Source: Phorcus lineatus
Taxonomy: Eukaryota; Mollusca; Gastropoda; Trochida; Trochidae
Assembly (NCBI GenBank): GCA_921293015.1
Contig: OV121085.1
Coordinates: forward strand, 16,517,731-16,581,730
Reading direction: 5' to 3'
Length of the DNA stretch: 64,000 bases
Every line of letters begins with the position of its first letter. The first letter of the stretch is position 1. The position numbers were made by a program, and so were the translations under genes. Under the pieces are notes generated by a model that searched no databases, was not told where the DNA came from, and saw only the letters and a program-made list of their open reading frames with translations. Positions 35,203-48,010 of this stretch are shown one piece after another.

Positions 35203-35216
35203 AAGATAAGATCCTG
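35203..35216 (-). promoter_or_regulatory. Conserved upstream motif of tRNA-Cys copy 1
   Basis: AAGATAAGATCCTG on the plus strand (CAGGATCTTATCTT in gene orientation) lies 42-55 bp before the gene. It recurs before copy 2 (36337-36348) and copy 3 (37172-37185), while most of the surrounding flank differs. It may be a 5' regulatory element or simply a remnant of duplication. Confidence 0.45.
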
Positions 35217-36210
35217 AAATACACACAGGCTATAGACCGACAGCTGTCACGCTTCGCGTACAGTATGCATAATTTATGGCGTTGTACATAAGCAATAATG
35301 CATGTCGATAGTAACTGTACGTACGTGTCAATCAAACTCTGTTACAGAAATAAGATGTTTGATTGTTGGTTTCTATTTATTATATTTTTGTATTACATAT
35401 AATTTCGACACATTCATTGATGGCATGCTTACATACCACCAACCAAAAATTCATAAGATTACAGATACCAGATTCACAGTATATACATAGGTTATATGAT
35501 ATAGGTTATTGATCTTCATAATATGATAAAGACTTACTTTAAGTTTCAAGTGCCTCTAAATGTATCATAAAAATGCGTTTCCACACGTGGGGCAATCTTA
35601 AAATATATTATTGAAATTTTTGTTCTTGTAGATTTCTTCATGTTCTTCTCTTAATTTCTTCTCCATATTGATATTTTGTCTTGTCGTGAAGAAATATCAT
35701 TAATATATTTTAATTTCATAGTTAATTCAAACGTACATTTGTATTTCTTAATCAGCATGAACTATCATGTATCCAATACTCCCTAGGTCTACAAAAAAGC
35801 TTCCACTTAGAAATACATGTATTTTCTTTAAAAAGTGTCTTCTGATAATTGACTTTAATATTATGTCATATGTCATGTATATTATTTGTGAACATTCATT
35901 GCAATTTTGCTGCATTCAGATATACAATTTAAAATAAAATACAATACGGTTCTTGCGTTCACCTTTGATCATATTTAACCGTTCTTATGTTTATGTACAG
36001 CTTCATCAGAATAGAATTGCCAGGATCTCTGGGTATGAACCAAAAGATCGGAAATGTGCATGGACAGATGGACATGGAAGAAGGATTTTATTGTCAAGTA
36101 AAAATAATTCATGATTGTTTGATGATACATATCCGACTGATTCTTGTACCGTTGTTTTGCAAATTGTCATTACTTATCAGAATTTCAAAGAAGGTCCAAT
36201 AACCAAAAGT

Positions 36211-36282
36211 AGGGGGCACCCGGGTTCGAACCGGGGACCTCTCGATCTGCAGTCGAATGCTCTACCACTGAGCTATACCCCC
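36211..36282 (-). tRNA. tRNA-Cys (GCA), copy 2
   Basis: Identical 72-nt gene 1.12 kb to the right of copy 1, with the same TTTT terminator. Its flanks are the most diverged of the three: the upstream motif is AAGATAAGATTC and sits about 10 bp further away. The open frames that cross this gene are shadows of the tRNA. Confidence 0.97.
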
Positions 36283-36754
36283 TTGATTGTCATTACTTAT
36301 ACTATATATATATAGCCAGTTGCCTACAAGTTGTGTAAGATAAGATTCACTCGTTTACTTAGTATACGTAGCTCATGGACTTGAAGCAGCTGCCACGACC
36401 TATATACAACTAGCAATGAAATATACGTGTCGTGCAATGTTACTTTAATCTTACATTGCATATGAGAAAAATATATATTATATCAGCTATAGTCATAACT
36501 GCTAAATAAGCTATCGTTAAATATTCACAGGCTTGTTACCACAACACGTTCACACATGTTTGTTAATAAATACATGAACGTTTTAAAACAGTATACTGTT
36601 GATTGAACTGCGTTTGGAATTGTTGAGTTGTTGCTTAAAGGTTATTGACTGGAACGACAGGCACCACCGATTAAGAGGGACATGTTCGCGAATTTATAAG
36701 CACTCTTCTTTAACACAGTTACCTCTGTAAGATACTGACGTATATATATATATA

Positions 36755-36862
36755 CGTTTAATTGTTGAAATAAATATGATTACCAATTACGAATGCGTGT
36801 TCAAGGTTTCAGTTGACATACATTCAACATAAACACATATAAACAAAGTCCAGACATAAACA
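36755..36862. repeat. 108-bp inverted repeat, left arm
   Basis: It runs from CGTTTAATTGTTGAAATAAA to CAGACATAAACA. It is the reverse complement of 37951-38058 with two mismatches in 108. TA lies outside both arms. The 1.09-kb loop holds tRNA-Cys copy 3. Confidence 0.95.
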
Positions 36863-37058
36863 ACTGGAATCTACGTCATACTGAATAACATAGACATGAT
36901 TTATTTAAGGGCTCATGTTTTCTTTTAACAGTTTAGCGGTGAATGCTAGATGTTTTCCCTTTTCAAGGCAACGTCCTCAACATTTACTACTTCAAAATAC
37001 ACATACTTCTATTGATGACCTATAGGAACAAATGAGCAAAGTTAACTTTTCCAAAAGT

Positions 37059-37130
37059 AGGGGGCACCCGGGTTCGAACCGGGGACCTCTCGATCTGCAG
37101 TCGAATGCTCTACCACTGAGCTATACCCCC
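37059..37130 (-). tRNA. tRNA-Cys (GCA), copy 3
   Basis: Identical 72-nt gene 0.85 kb beyond copy 2. Its 3' flank (TTCTATTGATGACCTATAGGAACAAATGAG… on the plus strand) is closely similar to that of copy 1, showing the flank was duplicated with the gene. The upstream motif AAGATAAGATCC is at 37172-37183. The gene lies between the two arms of a 108-bp inverted repeat. Confidence 0.97.
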
Positions 37131-37591
37131 TTAGAAATAAGACTTGTAAACTAGTCAACTAGCCGCTGTGCAAGATAAGATCCTGTACCGGCTATTGAAT
37201 AAACCGATAGCTGTCACGGTAAACAGACACACACTAAAAATACACGGAGTAATATATTTCCTTGTCTGACGTCGTTTTCTTTCAAACTTATTGTACTCTA
37301 AATGTATTTTTTAAATGTGCAAAATATTTACATTTAAGAAACATTTATATGACATGTCTAACCATGCATTCGGACAATGTTTTCTACGTGTTCCTGTACT
37401 TGATGAAGTTATAAATTTGAGTCAACCCCTTTTTTAAGATAAATAGTTGTTTGCAGCAATCTTAAATCCACGAATAAAGACTAATATTATAGAAAATGAT
37501 TATATATTATATTAATGTAATTAACGGGTTACAAAGTGAACAATGACGTCCTTGAAGAGCAGTCTTAGGAATAAGAAGAAATATACATAAT

Positions 37592-37660
37592 GAAGACAAG
37601 ATTATCTGGATAACGAGAATCTTATAATAAACAATTTGTTATCCAGAAAATATTGTCTTC
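37592..37660. repeat. Small hairpin inside the 108-bp inverted repeat pair
   Basis: GAAGACAAGATTATCTGGAT (arm 37592-37614) pairs with 37638-37660, 21 of 23 positions, around a 23-base loop. It lies in the same loop region as tRNA-Cys copy 3. Confidence 0.8.
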
Positions 37661-37950
37661 CTAAATGAATTATGTTTAAGTAAATGTATAACAATTGTTA
37701 CGTAGTAAAAATATTCTTCCCCGTAGGAAACCTATATTTTGACATTTATAAACACATATTTTTGTATTTTTTACGTCATTAATTAAATTATACATCAATA
37801 ATTATGAATAAAATATAAAATGGAACCATTTATATGAATAGGACCATGAATGATTTCATGAAAAATGATACAGTAACTCCATTTTAAGTATTCTCCTTAA
37901 CAATACTCTTACGAAGCAACAAGTACTGTTACTTGTTACAAAAACGCGCA

Positions 37951-38058
37951 TGTTTATGTCTTGACTTTGTTTATATGTGTTTATGTTGAATGTATGTCAA
38001 CTGAAACCTTGAACACGCATTCGTAATTGGTAATCATATCTATTTCAACAATTAAACG
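37951..38058. repeat. 108-bp inverted repeat, right arm
   Basis: Partner of 36755-36862, beginning TGTTTATGTCTTGACTTTGT. The near identity implies a recent origin or ongoing gene conversion. Confidence 0.95.
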
Positions 38059-38059
38059 T

Positions 38060-39518
38060 AAATGTAATGTTAACCATAAACTTCCTTCTTCCTGTTATGT
38101 TATGCTTAATGTATGAATCATATTTGTATGTCAACAATTTACAACCACCAAAAATTAACAATTGACTTTATGTTCCTTATGAAAAATCATTTAATTTTTC
38201 TTCATGACTAAATATAAACACTTTAACACAATGTAAGTCATCGTTTAGAAAGTCTAGACTTACGCAAACTACAACATCAAGATATTAACATAAAAAATCT
38301 ATTGCGGTATTTTTGAAAAATAATATTTCATTGAATACATTTTAGTCAATATACCCCTTGTATCTACATGTACGTCCGTTTGTACATTTTGTAACTACGC
38401 AGTCTTAGGATCAAGCAACATCAAGCCGGATGATTTTAGATAAACGAAATGTTATATTTTGACGATAGTGTTTGCAGTCTATATTCATAAGATACAAAAT
38501 ATAGCTAATTTCGAGGAGCCCAAAAGAATACATTATTGCTTTAAAAGAAGAGGTCTAACAGCTTTCTATTTTTTCTTTATAAATATCGATTGAACAGCAA
38601 TTTACATTAGCATTCTTTTACTTAACTTTTGAAATATAAAGTTAACATACAAGGCTCGCTAAGTTCAAAACATTTATGAAGTTTTCAAACTCTTAGCATT
38701 CAATAATCACTAATGCAAAATTTATCGATGTTTAGACCTTTTCAACTCCAACAAAAGGTTAAATTAAACCTGACAATTTTTGTTGTTTTTTCTATAAAAG
38801 TTTCAATTGACCTAAAATACAATTTGACATTCATATCGTTTTACAAATTCATCATCACGCTTGTCATATTACAACTGACACATTTTGATGTATATTTCAT
38901 GTTTGAAATATACACCGTGACAGGCATTTCTGAAACTGCCATCCTCATGTTAAATGAAGATTCGTGGATTGAAATATACACTATGACAGATATAGCTTAA
39001 ACTGACATCCCCCTGCTAAAATATTATTTTACTTGTATGTCGCGACGAAACGTCGGCTAAATGTCACTGACGCCATAGTAGGATAGAAAAGGGCGTGGCA
39101 ATCTTTCCCTCCCGTCACGGTGTCTGCACACGAACACGTGAGGTCGCCCTCGGCTGACCCCGAATGCATAAATATTCCACAGGTACCTATATGATATCTT
39201 TTGAAAGTTATCAATTTGTGTATTTTGCCTTTTACGGACAAAGAATTTGATTAACTTACTAATCCACTTCAATCTTTTGTCCGTTAACTTTGACCGTAAA
39301 GTCATGTGTTATTTAGCAATGTACAAATGTAATGTACAAGATGTGTTTGGTAATTGGAGGATATGTTGGATGTAAGTAGTGGCAGGGATTATTTATTTGC
39401 AGTTGGTTTTTGTGAGTGATAAAAATGTGATAGGCGCTAATTTGTGTATGCAAATGGTTGAATTAAGGTGTGTTGAAATTTGATATATATAGTAATGAGT
39501 AAGTGGTAATAATAAATA
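38060..39518. other. Noncoding DNA with a CpG-richer patch
   Basis: AT-rich except for 39035-39170, which is clearly GC- and CpG-richer (GACGAAACGTCGGC, CGTGGCAATC, CCCTCCCGTCACGG) and contains an AACACGTG E-box. Minus-strand frames there are short and unassigned. ATACACCGTGACAGGCATTT and ATACACTATGACAGATATAG (near 38910 and 38974) form a short direct repeat. Confidence 0.4.
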
Positions 39519-39711
39519 ATATCTCTCTCTTTCTCTCTGTGTGTCTGTCTCTGTCCTTCTCTGCCTCTCTCTCTTTGTCTGTGTCTGTCTCTCTCTGTTT
39601 GTCCCTCTGTCTCTCTATGTCTCTTTCTCTGTGTCTCTGTCTGTGTCTGTCTGTCTGTGTGCCTGTCTCTCTCTGTCTCTGTGTCTCTCTCTCTGTCTCT
39701 CTGTGTCTCTG

Positions 39712-39744
<33 letters not shown>

Positions 39745-39745
39745 G

Positions 39746-39780
<35 letters not shown>

Positions 39781-39781
39781 G

Positions 39782-39838
<57 letters not shown>
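39519..39838. repeat. (CT/CTGT)n polypyrimidine microsatellite
   Basis: 320 bp of CTCTCT, TCTGTC and TGTGTC blocks, ending in a pure (CT) run of about 45 bases. It gives Ser-Leu frames on one strand and Arg-Glu/Arg-Asp frames on the other, none of which is a gene. Confidence 0.97.
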
Positions 39839-39839
<1 letters not shown>

Positions 39840-42800
39840 ATTGTGTTTTTAAACTAATGAATGTATGTATAAAAACTTTCAAAAAATCTCCAAATGTTTT
39901 AACAAATATGAATAAATTTCAAAGACACAAATATGATTTATTGTATTATCTGATTATTTACGTCATATGTAAGTAGTAAATTGTCTGTTGAAATTTCTAG
40001 ATTTTAGATGAAATATATGAAGTAACGAGTTTGACATTTAAGACCCATAAACGTCTTTGTGTGTCGGAAAGGGGCATGTGGCTAACCCCATATTCGTCAA
40101 ATATGTTTTTTATCAATCAACAGCAACGAAAAAAGTTTAGAAAAATGAAAATCATATAACACCTTAACGATAATTAAAATTGACTTAAGCTCTATTATGG
40201 TGATTTTTTTTTGTAAACGTGTAATATAACCACTTGAAAAGACAACGAACTGTCAAAGACCCATAGTTTAATTCCAGGTCAATATCATGCCATTTTCATG
40301 TGACTTCACTTCACTTCACAATCTACATTTCCTACAAACGTAAATAGTAATAGGACACAAGTCGATTCATTTGAGGTTGAAAATGAACAAACATGTGTTT
40401 TTATAATAAAAATCAGATTTTGTTTAGATTTTTTCTCCTTTCGTATTTTGTATTCACAAGTGAAATGATAATATTGTTGTTCAATTTACTAAATTAAAAA
40501 AACGTTTATATCATAAAGATCCGACCTTTGTTAGGATTTTGTCTCCCATAGTACATGGTATTTGTATATGACTTATTAGTATTTCAATTCATTTGATTAA
40601 CTTTACAACACGTCAAAGAGAACTTTTTTTCAGGTTGCTTTGGATTAATCAGTATGCTTATATTGCTCAGGTTAGAAAAGTTATAGAATAAAATATACTG
40701 AAGGAGAAAATAACGGTACATGGACCACCACTTCTTCTGCAAGTGTTTTGGACTCTACTTCATACTTCAAGTTGTAAAATTGTGGTACAAGACTTTACTA
40801 TTTGTGTTCTATACAAATGTACATGTTAAATCTATTTTAGAATTTATTTAGCAGTTCAAAAACTTATAATATGAAAATGCGTGAGCAATATAATTGCTTT
40901 AAACGAAATTAAGTTATTGGTATGAAGAAAACCAGACCCTTATATGATTTTGTGTGTAATGTTCACACTCAGAGGGATGCTCATGTCGACTCGGTCAATC
41001 GAGACATTTGGCAATCACCATTAAATCTATCCAAATATATCATTCAAATTTTATCAAGTCTGTATTCCCCCTAGCTTTGCCTTGAAATCTTAGATTTTTG
41101 GAACTCCACTATTAGTTTTTGAAATTATTAGGTACTAATCTAATTTTTGGTTCCAACACTAATTCGTTTATTCATTCATCAACCCATCCATTCATTCATT
41201 CAAGCTGTTTTACACTTCATTTTAAAATCAGTCTTTTATGACTGTCGAGGAAAATAATATGAGACAATAAATTAACACACTTCCTCCCAAAAGCTAAATA
41301 TATGCCGTAAAAACATTTCCTCTACAAAAAAACCAGCACAACAAAGGTAAATGAACGTAAACCATTGGCTTTATGTAAATGACCTTCAAGAGGGGGTCTA
41401 AGTGACATAATGAAATTTACAACCTTCTGAAGGAAATACGCATAAACCGTGCAGCACGTGAAATTTACATTCACGCAATAGGTTCCACATTAGGGCGAAA
41501 TAAAGATTTGAATGGGAAAGACATTAAATCTTGATTTAAACATTGTTATGTGAACAAGTTAAGTTTACAGGTCCTATTTATTGCTTTAAATAGTTTATTT
41601 CCTTTCATGCAATTACGACCCACTTACGCCTTTCTCGTAAATCTGAGGAGGGGCGAAAGTGAAAGGAACATAACATGAAGAAGTCAGGGGTAGTTTTGTA
41701 ATTTGGAATTCTCTTTGTACTTTAAGGTGAAAAGTTCAGCCATACAGAACAATAAGTTGTTTTGCAATTAAATAGTTGACATTTTGTTTACATCAGAACT
41801 TCATAGCGTTTAGATAGTAAACAAATTCAACAGTGTTGAATACAAAATTAAAAATTGATTACTTCATATTGAAATAGCATTTTAAGTATGTTTATATATT
41901 ACTGAAATATTGTATGATAGAAAATACCTTTTCAACTTTTATTCCAAAATAATTAAAAATGACAAAAGAAGAGAAAACGACTACTGTGATGACGATAATC
42001 GTTACACGAGTCCATATGCAAAATTAAAAGAAAATTTTAATAACAAAAAATATCATATCCGATCTAACGCTTTACATATTAAAAAATCCCCAACGACTTT
42101 AAGTGAGTTTAAAAGTTTGTTTAAAACCGGAAAATCACAAGAGCGGATATCCAAATGGCTGCACGTGCCGAAACTTCAGAACTCTTGTGATTTACGTAAA
42201 CCAATGAGAAAGCTGAGGCATGCGTAAACCATGCCTGTCGGTCGTTATCTTATCATCTGGCACGCGCAGGTCTAACTAATATCATAATGATTTACAGAAA
42301 TTAGTATACGCTCTTTCAACTTCCACTTGAAATTATTCACACATTTCCTGCATAACAAAACAAAGCGGAAACGGATAACCGCTGTTAAAATTTGACCGGC
42401 GTGCTTCTGTTAGAATCTGTCCCATATGTACTGATAAAGCGTACGCGTCCGTTGGTTTGGAGGGTAGCGTGGCGTGTCTGGGAGATATACGTCTGAGATC
42501 GAATCCAGACCTTAGCTAACCTGTTGTCTATTTCACCCTTCCTTGTTAGCAAGAGGATTTTGACAGCTGTCGTAACTCACATTTTTCATTGTATGTATAT
42601 CTGACATCACGATGACATTTCAAAAGAACCTAGGAAACTCAGACTGACATTCTTCCTCTCTGAACTTTTCGAATAATTTTAGTCCGCAAATGGTGTATTT
42701 TGATTAGGATATTCATAATCCAACTTTACAACTATTATTGCTTGAATGCCATGTCTCATTTGGTGAAATGTGATTGGGTAATAGTACACAGAATGTATTT

Positions 42801-43629
42801 GTACCGGAGGATATAAACAAGATCGCGTTTAAAACATTTTTGTCAATATTTCACAACAACTTGTGTGAATTTAATATTTCTTAGAATATCTCTGCAATCA
42901 ACGATGTTTTGCATATGTCTTGATGTCATCCTATCATGTAATTCCAAAGTTATAATTTTTCATTGAACACAATGGCTAAAAGCATAACTTTAATAATGAA
43001 GTTACAAAAGGAATATTTTACTTAATATTTGTAGGGGCCCAAGAGGAATTGGAATTTTAAAGATATAAATCGTAAATTGATGTTATATATATAAAGATGT
43101 TAAACCTTTCGGAAAAGGGTGAGGTAAAGATTAAATTTTTAACGACAAATTCCAAAGGTTTGATTAGAAATGCCGTTACTGTTCAAACATATAAACAAAA
43201 TCAAGCAAAGAAAGTTTGTCAGAAAAGTGATAATATTAGTATGAACGCCCCAAACATTCTTAACAAATTGAAAGTGACGGAAAGACACATGAAGCCACAA
43301 CGGAAAGGCTGTCACAGGTGAAACAGATCATATTTAGAACGTCGCTCTTTTTCATCCAAATGTCCACCCATGTTGGTCGCCATGCAGAGTCGTTTTGTCT
43401 GGAAAGACGAACACATGATGTTACATTGCGCTGTCAGGAGCTCACCTCCCATTCACGACTTGGGTGACTCAGAACTCCCGTGTTGAACTCAATAAGAAAA
43501 CCATACAATTTATACACAGGGTTAAAACGCTAATTCATCAACGCTGCGTGGAGCTGAGAAATATCATCTCATGCTAATACTTTAAGTCACGGGAGTCAAA
43601 CTATTGAAAAGATGGACTATAGAAAGTGG
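39840..43629. other. Noncoding DNA
   Basis: No gene could be supported. A (CATT)n run lies near 41165-41205. At 42455-42525, GGAGGGTAGCGTGGCGTGTCTGGG and AGATCGAATCC have the order and spacing of degenerate A and B boxes, probably a decayed tRNA-derived SINE. The frames at 41910-42227 and 43097-43321 are Lys/Asn-rich and unassigned. Confidence 0.4.
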
Positions 43630-44110
43630 GCGGTGGCAAGGTGGGCTATTCTTCCCAGTCTTATTTATGAAAGATGCTGAAGTGATAAGATTCATTATTT
43701 CTATAGTTGTAAGTGTGTGTAGAGGTGAGGAATTGATTTAGTAAATTTATGACACAACTAATGAGATGTTATCAGTCAATTTTATCTTACAAATAAAAGA
43801 TAAAATTGAAATGTGACAGGGGTGTCTATTCTTCTCAGTTTTATTTATTGAAGATGCTATGTTTTTAGATTTAGTGAATTCTTCAGCTGTAGATGTAAAA
43901 GGGAAATTTATTTGTGACACACTTAATATATGTTATCCTCTGTATCATGTTTGAAAAGAAATGAAATGTATTAGCTGAATTGAAATTAGAGTTGTGACAG
44001 GGCCTTTTATTATCCTAATTTCTACTCAACCTTCTTATAGCGTTGAGAACACAGGGTAAATAAGTATCAAGCTATCAATTTGTGACACAATCAATACAGA
44101 ACTACAAAAC
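43630..44110. repeat. 180-bp tandem repeat, about 2.6 copies
   Basis: Units begin at 43634, 43814 and 43996 with GGCAAGGTGGGCTATTCTTC, GACAGGGGTGTCTATTCTTC and GACAGGGCCTTTTATTATCC. They continue with similar TTATTTATGAAAGATGCT and ATTTGTGACACAACTAAT segments. The period is 180-182 bp, in the range of nucleosome-length satellites. The copies are diverged. Confidence 0.75.
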
Positions 44111-44314
44111 AATCTATATTTAATTAAAAAAATATTTTAGTTATTTATTCATAAAATTTATTCTCTGATGTATCGGAAAAGGGCCTTTGACAAATTAGAC
44201 CAAAAAATATGCATGCTTTTAAGGTTATCATTTTTGTGTGTGATGAACATACCATGAGCTACAGTTTCCGGATGTAATAGCTCCAAACCTGTTCAGCATT
44301 TATTCATACGATTC

Positions 44315-44484
44315 TACATACAGTTTGCCCTAGCAGTCATTCCTATTAACCCCACGTTTATCCCTAGTTTGTACAAGTGTTGACAATTAAGCCTCAATGA
44401 CAGTAATTCTTGCTTCCGGAGCTCACAAAGCACATTAATCGCCGGCACTTCACGTTGGTCGAGCACTTTACTGTTTGCCTCCTG
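44315..44484 (-). CDS. Candidate coding exon, unidentified (weak)
   Basis: A minus-strand frame after a fair acceptor, TCATATTTACAG (44484/44485), reads EANSKVLDQREVPAINVL…, then …NCQHLYKLGINVGLIG… and ends at TAG. The composition is protein-like, but there is no recognised family, partner exon or poly(A) signal. Confidence 0.2.
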
Positions 44485-44519
44485 TAAATATGATTGTGAA
44501 GGCATATTTACACAAATCA

Positions 44520-47500
44520 AGCCACATGCTTACATTAATATGATGGTGACATGTATGCTTCAGTCCTCAGTAATTATTCATATCTTACATTATTACATAG
44601 AGAATATTTGACAATTATCATCGAATACAAAGTATGTATCATCGAGTGAGGTAGAAAGTTGAATTTCCTTCAGTCTTGCAGCCACGAGTGTAAATATTAT
44701 TTCTACTTACGAGATAAGATATGCACGGTAAGCAATGAGATATGTTAAACATTCTATAATATTTCGAAAAACAATTCAGAGGTTTATTAATTGTACTCAT
44801 TTTATGAATGGGGTAACAAGATCGGCGTGGTCATCTAATGTCCAATTGTTTCATGACGTCAACGATGACGTCAAATGATTAAATGTGTATTTCACTGTGA
44901 TGATTCACTTGTTTTTTTTTATCAATAACTTTAGAATTTTCGGTGATGTGATCTTTGTGTACTTCACACAATGTTAACCATCACTTTGATATCCTTACAG
45001 ATACATTAGCGTATTTCAATCCGCGTAGCACCTTCAATACATGTATATAATATACATATAAGATCTAATGTCTAACGGCTGCAACGGGTATCCATAGCGA
45101 TGTTGAGTATGTATTTTTTCAGCTAATGAAATGTCGTTATGCAGGCGCTTGAAACAAAATATCTAGAACTCAACGGACCTATCATTTAGGTGCCAGTATT
45201 GTTTGATTTGGTCCATTGTATTGGCTTTTTATATACATATAACAATTCGAGGCATTTAGCTAGATATTTATTAGGTTGTAACAGAAGCTACGCCGATGTA
45301 GCAGGATTTTCAATACACTGATGTGCCATATTGGGACACCAAGACTGCTCGAGTTTAATTGGACAAATTTATTATGGAATGTACAGTCTTAGAACGATAT
45401 CTTAATTATGTGAGTTTAACATTTGACGTGCAATTACATGAACCACGAAAATCTAATTTTGATTTTTTTTCATTAAACAAGTATTGTTGATATTTAATAA
45501 ATCATCGGATGGTTGTGGTTGCATAAAAATCGTTTATTACGTTGATTTTGAAAAACAGGCTAGGTGTTCTTGCACTTTTTTAGTAACTAAAGGAACTCAA
45601 TCGACCAATATAATACGTCGTGTTTTTGACAACAAATCCGCTCGTGTGGTAATTTTTGTGGTTTTTTTTCTACTCTTAGTTTCATATGATTTCAGAAAAA
45701 TAAACATTCTGATGCGAACCTAGACTACATAAATGGCTCTGGCCTAAATGAATAAACAGCCACAGCTTAATTCATAAGTCGAAAGATGTTATGAAGTTAT
45801 ATATTTAGGGTATAAAAAGTTCAATAAAGTGATAAAGTGCAAAGCTTCGCCACCTTTCATCCCGTTCCACTCTAGGCGTGGACTCTGCAGTAATGCGGAC
45901 CACATGTGACAGAGTAATAGTGGGTACTTATGAAAATACGCACCGGTGATGAAAAGACTTATTAAAAGGGGAAAATGTTATTGCAAAAAATTCCTCTTTT
46001 TGTCGAAAGGTCAACATGCAAAACCACCACAACGTGTTTATATTGCACAATGTGAAATAACTTTTCTTTATATGGTGAACCAAACTGGACTCGAACGCCA
46101 CCCGAAAATGACCGAGTTTGTGATATTCATACACCTTTTCAATCTAAGATAGTATATATATAGTATATAGGGTTTAGTATACATTATAAAGTATATACAT
46201 GTAATATGTTGGAATACGGTATATGTTATATGTTACATGTTACATACTTTTAGTTTATAGTGTGTAGAATAAGTTTTAAGTATATAGTTAACAAACGCCA
46301 TAATTGAAAATCTATCAAGATATTACACATGGAATATTCAGAAATGATGACTTCACAGGTATCGTGCACAGCTAAAGAAACAATCTCAATAACTGAAGAA
46401 ATTAATCTACGCTATGCTATAATTTTTGACGGAGCAAATCATCTTATTGTAATGAGATTGCTAAAGAAAATGGTTTAATATACAGACAACGATAATTACC
46501 AGTAAGGTTCTTATATATGCCACTTCTATATCAGGAATACGTACAGACAACGATAACGACAAAAAGGAGTAAATTTTATGATTCCAGTGTAAAAATGAGC
46601 ATTTGTATATCTGCATACTTTTATATTTACAGCTGATAGGAAAAAAGAGAGAATAAATCGTATAGTACTTCTTAATTCTTACAGAGAGAAAATATAATCA
46701 TTTGGTTTCATGTATCACAAGATAACTCAAACACACCTGATTTCAAAATTAACAGCAGGTAGAATATCAACGTACCTAATTATAAACATACGATAGTATA
46801 TCATCTAACTTACAAAATCCTACAAATGTATTATCCTTAAAAATAATGGAGCCAAGGCCTGTAGGATCGAGGCGAATTATTTTCAAGGAATGGAGAGTTA
46901 CGGGGATATCAACCTACTTATATTACACTCAATCTATAGCTTTTAAAACAATATAACTTAAACCATTTAAAAATTTGAAGTATCTAGAGAAAACATGATG
47001 TCAATTGCAAAAATCCATTAACGAAAAGGAATGAAACGAAAAAACAATAGGATGACGTCATAAGTGATATTTGACCACTTCTGAAGACAATTGAGATTTG
47101 AATTGAGCATTGTGAAAACCGTTGAAATTTTATTGATGAACTTGAAGTAGTTTTCTATAAAATAATCCAATATTTTATAAGAAACTTAGGGAATACTGTC
47201 TTACTTCCATAACCTCATCTGTAGAAATATGCAAATGTTCTTTAACTTATAAATGATATCTTTTCAAGAAAAAGAAGATATTGTTTCGAATTGTGTACTA
47301 GAAGTGATCGGTAATGGGATATATTCACACACGCTCCTGCAAATCCACATGTGATACATATTTTTTTAAAATGGGCGTGCATAAAAAGATGGATAAGTTT
47401 ACATAAAACATAATGTATATTTACTCAAGGTCCATAAGGAAAGATTGACGAAAAGATGTCATCACATCTACTTCCAAATCACATCTGAATAAAATATGCC

Positions 47501-47960
47501 GTACTTTGAAAAACACAGCACTGACCTGCATGAAAAAAGCAAGTGTTTTTATAAAAAGTCTCTCTTATTTTCAAAAGGCCTACAAGGGATAACTCATAGC
47601 TAGCGTCCCCAGAAATCTACCCCCAGAGTGACCCCACATGACCTTTTGAAGTTGGCAGAAGCTAGGAAAGGTCTAGGTCTGAAAGATGAACGGTCTAGAG
47701 ATAGCGTTGCCTTAATGATTCCAATATGTCGCGATTAAACGCATCAAAGACCATAGAGGTCTAAAAAGACCATACCAAAGTTAGATTACAGAGCTGCAGG
47801 GTCGTATGAGGTCACGACATTTTCAAGTTCTCTCCCTCTTTATCCGTGATAAGGTCAGAAAGAAAGACTTTGATCGCATGAAAACATCTTTAGTTTGGAA
47901 GGTAAATAGAACACAAACGGTTTTGGGAGGCTTGCTGTGTGTCCAGATTTGTTGTATGGT
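44520..47960. other. Noncoding DNA
   Basis: Two CRE-like TGACGTCA sites lie 16 bp apart at about 44854-44878. 46140-46280 is a loose TATA/GTATA-rich patch. No gene could be recognised. Confidence 0.45.
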
Positions 47961-47970
47961 GGGATGTTTC

Positions 47971-48010
47971 GGGAGGGGGTCGGGGAGTAGGAGGGAGGAG
48001 AGGGGTTGAG
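47971..48010 (+). other. G-quadruplex-prone tract
   Basis: GGGAGGGGGTCGGGGAGTAG is followed by GAGGGAGGAGAGGGG. Runs of three or more G at loop lengths 1, 2 and 7 meet the usual criterion for an intramolecular G-quadruplex. Confidence 0.6.

Noticed and set aside
39463..39976. Ser/Leu-rich and Arg/Glu/Asp-rich open frames up to 157 codons
   Set aside because: Products of the CT/CTGT microsatellite read in different frames.
44854..44878. Paired TGACGTCA (CRE) sites, with others near 6045, 6137, 15682 and 47055
   Set aside because: Eight-base matches scattered in 64 kb without nearby genes. Not enough to call regulatory features.
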